This document shows positions 56,706 through 64,000 of a stretch of 64,000 nucleotides of DNA, piece by piece (the first letter of the stretch is position 1; every line of letters starts with the position of its first letter). Both the position numbers and the translations under genes were made by a program. This DNA is from Typha latifolia (lineage: Eukaryota; Streptophyta; Magnoliopsida; Poales; Typhaceae). The notes below the pieces were generated by a model. The model searched no databases. It was given only the letters and a program-made list of their open reading frames with translations, and had not been told where the DNA came from. Location of the stretch: positions 4,588,001-4,652,000 of the forward strand of contig CM034111.1 in NCBI GenBank assembly GCA_019914945.1, read 5' to 3'.

Positions 56706-59700
56706 AATTCTTATTATAAATTTTGGTCTCTTTGGGTGAATTATAAATTGCTTAAGCCCCAAACTAAACTAGCACTATTTTCCACATCATTCAGACTAAT
56801 ATAAAACTGTTAATCTTTTCATCCAGACTAACAAAAATATTTTAAATTAATTTGATACCTTTGAGGTATTAATAATCCAATTATTCTTGCCTAGTCTCTG
56901 AAGAAGGGCTTTGTCATTATTTTTAAGGTTATTGATGAGAGGTATGTCAGTAATATTAACTAAAATTTGAGGCTTATAATTTTAAACTAGAAAAAAATAT
57001 AAGGCGTTGAAAGTGCATTTTAATTTAACTTTGAATAATATAATACGGTGGTGAGTAAACCTAATGTTTGTGTCCTTTTGTGCTTATGTAATTGAGAGTT
57101 AAATCCATGACATAGCTAATGTAGTTTGTCTTATTAGTAGATACTAGAGTAACTCACGAATGAGCAATTAGAATGCTATTAAATGTATCTAAAAGTTTGG
57201 GTGAGAAGATAATTCCTAGATCGATTAGATTTAGAGATATAAAAAAAAATTATAGATTGATTAGATTAGAAAAATTGAGTCCTACTAGATATAACAACCA
57301 ACAACCGCCACGTGACTTGCACGAGGTTTACCCCCACGTGAGTGTCACGTGGGAGTTTAGGAGCTCAACAACATACCATCAAAATAAAAACCCTGTGTCG
57401 CCGACTAGAAGTAAGTCCATCCATAATACAATAAAAAGGAGTAAGCATCCCCTACAACCCTATGTCGCCGACTAGAAAAGAAAGAATAAGGGATGGGGGA
57501 CTTACAAACGATGACGAATTCGTCGACGCGACCATGTCAACGATTGAAAGGAGGGGGATAGTAGAAAGAGAAGGAAGGTTAGTGGAGTGAACCTCCCCGG
57601 GAAGGAATAGGGAGAGAGAAAGGAGGGCGGCGACCCTCTGCACGACGTCCGCCCTACGCGCACACCGACGGTGGCATGCACATGGGGGGCTAGGCTTGCC
57701 CTTCTCCCTCCCCTTTGGCCTAGCAAAGGCATCCCTTTGTTAAACCTTACTCTATGGGAGAAGGGAGGGGTGAGGATGGGGCATTTCCTAAAGACAAAGG
57801 CATCCTATTTTCTTTTGGGTGTTACAAAAAGCTTTTACACTCACGAATATTTCAGGACGGTGTTTTTATTATGTATTTTACCTATACCCTTGGTCTAATA
57901 CTTCACTTTTATTTTTGTGTTACTTATTATTATAGCCAAATGTGGAGCTTGCAAAGGGTCACCCCCCTGTTTGTGTACCAGGATACACTAACTGTATTAA
58001 TATTTAAGCTAATGAAACTATTTACCGACCGACATTTCCTATAAAAAAATAACACACCCACATACAAAACAAGTGTGTAATTATGGTTAGACCAAAATTT
58101 AGAGTGCCCGTATAAAAGTGAGTAATTATTTATGAAGTTTAGGCATAATTATCCCTTTTAATTATTATTAATATGAGCACGTTATTAAGTGTGTCTATAA
58201 CATGAGCCAACTTTATCTGTTACTACTTATAAGGCTCAATGCGTTATGAACATATTCACCATGTACTCCTACAACTTATGAATAGTTTTTTAAGAAAAGA
58301 AATGAGAATTTAATGATGTTCCAATTAAACTGATGCCTATCATATTTAAACCCACCCAAAAACACTCTTACAACATGAGTCTTTTTAACCATCTGAGGAT
58401 AATTTTTATATAGATTTCCTAACATAATTGCTACAAAGAGATTTAAACCTAGGATTGAGGCATGATAGCTTCCTTTTTCTTTGCCACTACTCTCTAGTTT
58501 ACCTCTGCTTAAAAAATCCCTAACTTGCTTATGAGAGTGCAAGCTCCACCCTTGACCATACTACTAGCTCCCTTATGAAGAGCCTGAACACTCACTAGGC
58601 TGTCTTTCTTGATCTTGGGCCATGATCCTATATTTCATTTTAATGTGCTAATATGACTAATTTACTCTTACAATTTAGAAAAATGATCGATACTTCCAGT
58701 TAATTTTATTTAGTATCATTTAATTTCAATCGTTCAATTAGGAATTAGGAGAGAGAAATTATCATTTGGCATAATAGAAACAACAAAAATTATAAGTGCT
58801 ATAACCTTTATTTTCTCTTTTTTATCTTCCATTTTCTCTATCATATTGTTAATGACCATTCTTATTAGCAACTTGGTCTTTTGTTAATATAAATGCCAAT
58901 CAAAGAGGGCCTCATTGTCATGTCCTTTTGACCTCCTTTATTGGGATTCCAATGCCATTCATGCTACCAAGAGAAACATTAAAACGTGGTTCATGACAAT
59001 GATTCCAATTAAAACCCCAACTACTTTAGCCTTTAGGGCATCATGATGAGGCATAAGTTTCATGCATGGCATGAATGCATGCATATGCTAAAATAACAAT
59101 GTCTAGTCTCTTTGACTATAAGAATTTATATATGGGGAAATAATTAAGAAATAATTTTCAATGATAATTTTTCTTTTTTACTTTGAATTATGCCAATATG
59201 ATGATGATACTACTAATACTACAACAAGAGATCTTTTTGGGGGGCATGCTAACATCTATGTTAACCATTGATGTTAGAATATAAAAGATAAAAACTTTAA
59301 TGGGTGAGTTCATACTTTCTTAAGCATGGCTAATGTCATGGGACTTCTCTTTTGAATAGTATATTAGTCATAGGTTTCTTTTCTAACACACTAATGTGTG
59401 GCAAAATTTTCCATTAAGAAGAATAGACTTGAAGGAGTAGGAAGAATAATATTTTCAATGTGATTAGGTACATATTACACTCCATAGATCTTGTGTGTGT
59501 TGGAGTCTCATGTATTAATTGGGAACAATTTTTTCTTTTTCTCTCTAGAAATGTTAGATATGATGACTTTAAATATAATATTATTTTAAAATCAAGTAAC
59601 AATAAATTAACTATGCAAGAAACAAAATATAATGACTCTAAATAACCTTAAACATGTCAATCATTTGCACAACATAGTAAAAATCTCTATATGGAGATTT

Positions 59701-62250
59701 TCCTCTTACCATTTATTTTTACTCTCCTAGTTAATTTTATTTCTTATAAATCACAATCTCCTAATTTACCTCTAAAGAAATTGATATATAGTAACATACT
59801 TATACTTATCATCTCTTCAAACTAAATTTGTGAGGAGACCAATGTAGTCTAATGAGTCTCAATCTCAAATGAATTATGTTGTGCATTTATATTTGAGAGA
59901 ATCTTAGGTATATTTGTCACAAACTGGAGGTTTACTTCCTATAAAGAAAAATAATAAATAGAAATGGACTGCTAGGTCACACAAGGCTTTCATTTATAGA
60001 GACATGCATCCAAAATGCAATAATTTGTCAAACCAATCAAGTGTGTATCATGTGTTCTTCTAAGGACAAAAAATGATAGACTGATAGCAAAATTGCTTGC
60101 TGAATTAAAAAGATACTTTGGCCTCTCAATTTATTTTCATTTTTTATGTGTAAATCTACTATTGTTTCATATTTCAAATTAAAATTGATATTGTTCTCTG
60201 ATTGCATATCCAATTCTTTGGTTAAATCGGTGTCGTTAGAATTCAAATTTTGAGAGTACTCATGTAACATGACTAATACTACAAGTCTTTTATAAATATT
60301 GCCGATAAGTAGAATATCTTAACGTGGCGGGTAGTATATGAAATTATGAAAGTTATTAGTAAGGATAAAAAATTACAATATATTAGATTATAATGTTAAT
60401 TATTATCTAAACTAAAATAATTAGTTACAAGGACACTATAAATAACTCAAAGCGTTTTCCTTATGAAACATTTTTCTATTTTTTTTAAGTTGACTCTTTT
60501 AAAATTAAAAAAAAATTATATTTTATTCTCATATGATTAATTAGGTCTAATTTATTGAGACATTAAAGAAAAATACTAACATTGACAAAAGAAAAAGTCA
60601 TTAATAAATTTTACTAATTATATTTATCTCTAATATTTCCACAATTCTCTAATCAAAAACGATGTGAGCCAAATTAAATTAAAGTTATTCCAAACTTTTA
60701 TCCTTGCATCATCAAAGCAATCATTGATTGCATCACAAGGAACAATCCTTGTCCTTCTAAAATGACACAAAGAAGACAAAGATAATAATTAAAAACAAAT
60801 CCTGTAGCTAATCAACTCCTCCTCCAAATTAAAAAAATAGAGGAATTATTGATCGTTGAATCAGAACCCACATCATTAAAGACAATTTTTTAATTTTTTA
60901 TATATAATTTCTCCACCGTTCTTTTCCATATCTTTTGCTGTCCACCAAATGCATCACCATTTGTACATAATTAAATCCAACCTCTTTACAATGCCTACTA
61001 TCTTAATGTGCTCCAAAGGCTAGATTAGTTTAATCTATTATATAATAAGCTAATAATATACCTTGCGTTCCTTGTATGTCACACCCACAATAATAAACAA
61101 AAAGAAAATAAAAATTTAAGCTATTAGATATTGGTTCATTACTCTTAAAATTTTAAGTAACAATTTCTTTGGGTATCCCTATGAAAGTTACAGGTTTTTT
61201 TATGGAGAGTTTACTACATGTTAAAATTTGATCTGATTAAAAAAATATATCTTTCCCTTAAAAGCGAAGAGTTGACCGATATTTTTGGTCATAGTAATCG
61301 ATATTTATGATCATTTTATAAAGCATATTCTTCGTATTGTCTTTGTAAATGCTACCGATAAATAAGATAAGATATCCCGTAGAATAGAGTATGGATAATA
61401 ATATAATATGAGAAGGCGATGTGTATAACTTGGGAGCAGAAGTAGGTATTATAGCATTTATAAGAATACTATAAAAAGATCCAAAACATTTTCATAGTTA
61501 ATAGCAAAGAGTAATAAGACAAGCATAAGTATTTTATTTTATTTAAATATAATATTTCTACCCAATATAATTAGGTACTCCATTATCATATCATCATGCC
61601 TGTAAAAAAAAAACAAGCATTAAGTGTTACATCATAAACTGGTAAGGATTTGTCTTTCTTTCATTGAAACTAGACAACTTTTTAGTACAAAAAAGAGAGT
61701 ACATATCTAGTTGATCACTTGGATGGAATTAGATATATCTTAATTGGGAGACTTTTATTGACCAAGATGAGAGAACTGGTCATACTAAGAATGATCCAAA
61801 TATGGGAGATAGAAACCATATAGGTCCCAAACTTTTTGGACAAATTATTATTAGTTGAAGTTAATTATAAATTTTAATTATAAATTAAAACAGATAATCC
61901 ACGTGTGGATGTGATCCTCTAGACTCTACTTGTATAAATATGAGTGATCATGAAACTTTTAGGATATGTGGAATGATTATTGAGTTGAGTTATTTTATAT
62001 TTGAGTTATTATTGTTTTATCATAGTTATAAATTGTCTTTATTTTTATAGGAGTAGATCTTGATTGTAGATCCATTTACTCTAACCACCCTCTTCATCCA
62101 TGAGCCACCGTACTTTTAAGGCCATCCACCCCACTCTTGGTCGTCCCTCACCTTCTGACGACCGCCATAATATCGGATATTTATCAATTTATTCCGTTTC
62201 GACCTTCCTTCACTCTTTTATTTTTTAAATTTTAATCTAAACCTTAGAGT
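56706..62250. other. Gene-poor intergenic region
   Basis: No gene, RNA gene or intact transposon was identified on either strand. A GC-richer patch lies at 57290-57730 with a duplicated TGTCGCCGACTAGAA (57396 and 57462 region); its open frames have no recognisable domains. 58.0-62.2 kb is AT-rich with only short frames. Confidence 0.45.
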
Positions 62251-62432
62251 TACATGAAACCAAAGGCATTAGATTCCTAATTTATGAGACCACCAATAAA
62301 AAAATTTATAATTTTTTCTTACATTCAGATCCGTCCAGATTTACATAAAACCAAAGGCATTAAATCCGTAACTTGTGAGGCCACTAATAAAAAAATTTCA
62401 TAATTTTTTTACATTCAGATCGGCCCAGATCT
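62251..62432. repeat. Tandem duplication, 91-base unit, two copies
   Basis: 62251-62341 and 62342-62432 repeat the same order of strings: AAACCAAAGGCATT, GAGACCACCAATAAAAAAAT (second copy GAGGCCACTAATAAAAAAAT), TTACATTCAGATC and CCAGAT. Divergence is modest, so the duplication is fairly recent. Confidence 0.8.
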
Positions 62433-63829
62433 AATTTGCAACAACGTTTAACACCTTTTAATCACTACATACACTTTGTATTCCATATAGAGTAAAACCT
62501 CAATTTGAATGTGAAGAAGAAAAAAAATGTGCATTTTGTCTAATAGCTCAATTTGGGCCTAGTGTTTTTTTTTTCTTGTTTTTTATTTTAACAATCTTAG
62601 GACATTCCTACCAGTGACTCAAAAAGTTATAGAACTTTTTCTATACAAATTATCTCTTGACTGGTAGTAGTATACCAATGGTTGGAAGTTGGAGCACCAC
62701 TCAGAACTATTTCAAAAGTAATGCTTAAAAGAGATTCATCTTTATATACAGCTACGTGGGTGTACCCATTTCTCTAAAAAAATAAGAGAAGAATTAGAAA
62801 ATTAACTTATTGGAATGAATGTGTTTTCGAACTATTCCGAGGAATAGATTCGTTTCTCAATCAAAAGCGATTCAAATCTTCTCATCAGTGGTCATATCAA
62901 AGAATACCAAAAAAATTTAGATTTAAGGAATAATTCAACTATTATTATTTTCTAAGTACTTTCTTGAATATGAATTTTTAGAAACAAAATTGTATTAAAA
63001 AAAAGTCAAATAAGCAACCAACCAATTCTATGGTAGGTATATTTCTTATTTCTCATTACTAAAGAGGTCGATAGGTTCAACTCCAATCTCAAATAATATT
63101 ATAAATAAATTATTTAGTAGTTTAGTGGCTTAACTCAATTTAGTTGATAACTTAAAAGTGCGATTAGCTTGGAAGAACAGCAGGTCTCGGCGACGACATT
63201 TATAGACTAGGGAGCTAAAAGTTTAAACCTAAGTGCATTTGTATCTAGGGAGGGTTCGACGTTTTGTCTAGCCTATATTTAATCTTCGGGCTCATGAATA
63301 ATATAAAGAAAAAAAAGTATTTGGAAAAAAATAGAAGAAGAAATAAAGTGCAAAAGTTTGGATCAAGATCACAAAAAATTCTACGGGGGTTGTGAAAATT
63401 GAAAACCAAAACCCTAAACAAGTGTCGGTTTACAAACTACCTACCAGTGGAGCAGCTTTGCACGCGTGTAACGCTGTGTCATTTGTTCCTCCTTCCACAC
63501 AAGTGCACACACAAAAAAGAAAAAAGGTTACAAAAGAAAATAAATAAATAAAAAATATCCGTCGATTAAAAGCCCACGCACTCGGAGATCAAAACAATAT
63601 CTCTCGTATCCCTCTCTCTCTCTCTCTCTCTCTCTCCGTAGTTTTCCCCACTCCTTCCATCACTCCTTCCTCCTTAATTTTAGAAGAAGAAAGAAAGAAA
63701 GAAGGAAAAAAAATTAAATTCATCAATCCTCACGCTCTTTCGTAGGAACTCACAAAGATATTCCAAACATCTTTCCTGCCCTTCTCTCTTCTTGGTTTCG
63801 GGTTCTTCGGGCTATTAGGCTGCGCCGTC
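62433..63829. other. Upstream region of the last gene
   Basis: AT-rich to about 63580, then pyrimidine- and purine-rich leader sequence typical of a plant 5' UTR. It includes a CT microsatellite at 63611-63636 (about 13 units) and an AGAAAGAAAGAAGG stretch near 63690. No clear TATA box chosen. Confidence 0.45.
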
Positions 63830-64000
63830 ATGTGCGTGGAGGACGTCGATAAAGCCGGGGAGAAGGTCGAAAAGTTGGAGTTTCGCGAGACCCAGATCGA
63901 GAAAAGCCCGGATACTGATAATTCTCATGTATGCTTGGCTTTTCCTTTTTTTTTTTTTTTTGGTTTTGGTTGGTTGTTCTTTGGATGGATGGATGCAGGA
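63830..64000 (+). CDS. First exon of an unidentified gene, cut by the window edge
   Basis: The ATG at 63830 opens a 33-codon exon (MCVEDVDKAGEKVEKLEF..., then ETQIEKSPDTDNSH) ending at 63928 before GTATGC, a plausible donor. The peptide is highly charged and probably disordered. An AG at 63997-63998 (GATGCAG|GA) could be the acceptor of a 70-base intron with a long T-run, leaving only two bases of exon 2 in the window. The true acceptor may lie beyond the edge. I do not recognise the protein family. Confidence 0.5.
   Translation, partial: MCVEDVDKAGEKVEKLEFRETQIEKSPDTDNSHVCLAFPFFFFFGFGWLFFGWMDAG

Noticed and set aside
63050..63110. tRNA-like B box (AGGTTCAACTCC)
   Set aside because: No A box at the right distance and no cloverleaf could be drawn.

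Overview
This is a stretch of nuclear DNA from a flowering plant. Genes are interrupted by introns with GT/AG borders. The intergenic DNA is AT-rich and full of degraded plant-type transposons. The long first exon of the SF3B3 gene is visibly GC-rich at its 5' end and drifts to lower GC toward its 3' end. That gradient is typical of monocots, so a monocot is my best guess, but no species can be named from the sequence.

Five protein-coding loci are supported: (1) a small RING-H2 ubiquitin ligase gene in three exons at 13043-13796 (+); (2) a complete SF3B3/SAP130 splicing-factor gene in three exons at 18904-27548 (+); (3) a complete neurochondrin-family gene in 18 coding exons at 32951-52027 (+); (4) an F-box/leucine-rich-repeat gene with one coding exon at 53854-55257 (-), convergent with neurochondrin; (5) the first coding exon of an unidentified gene at 63830 (+), cut by the window edge. 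They are housekeeping or regulatory single genes with no evident common pathway. Two concern ubiquitination (RING-H2 and F-box) and one the U2 snRNP.

Layout: 1-13 kb is gene-free and carries two of three copies of one long LTR-like repeat family (1251-4216, about 4990-7327, and 28705-31703). One copy is a solo LTR with a perfect 5-bp target duplication. All three share an internal array of short inverted repeats built around CATACYCT...AGRGTATG, with apparently compensatory stem changes. Next come an array of TTCGAA palindromes (9.6-10.0 kb), the RING gene, a dead LINE (15.7-17.9 kb) and SF3B3. The 4.5-kb intron 1 of SF3B3 holds a LINE 3' end with a hAT-type element nested in it, plus a second hAT-type element. 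Neurochondrin is stretched to 19 kb by three large introns holding a PIF/Harbinger-type element with two internal minisatellites, foldback Mutator-like elements, a hAT-type element and an RTE-type LINE split by another insertion. 56-63.6 kb is gene-poor.

I did not find an operon-like, CRISPR-like or otherwise clearly new gene system. The most unusual signals are the LTR hairpin arrays, the one-codon first coding exon of neurochondrin, and the minisatellite-bearing Harbinger-type element. Exon borders were placed by reading frame, splice dinucleotides and recalled similarity to the protein families. No alignment or database search was run.
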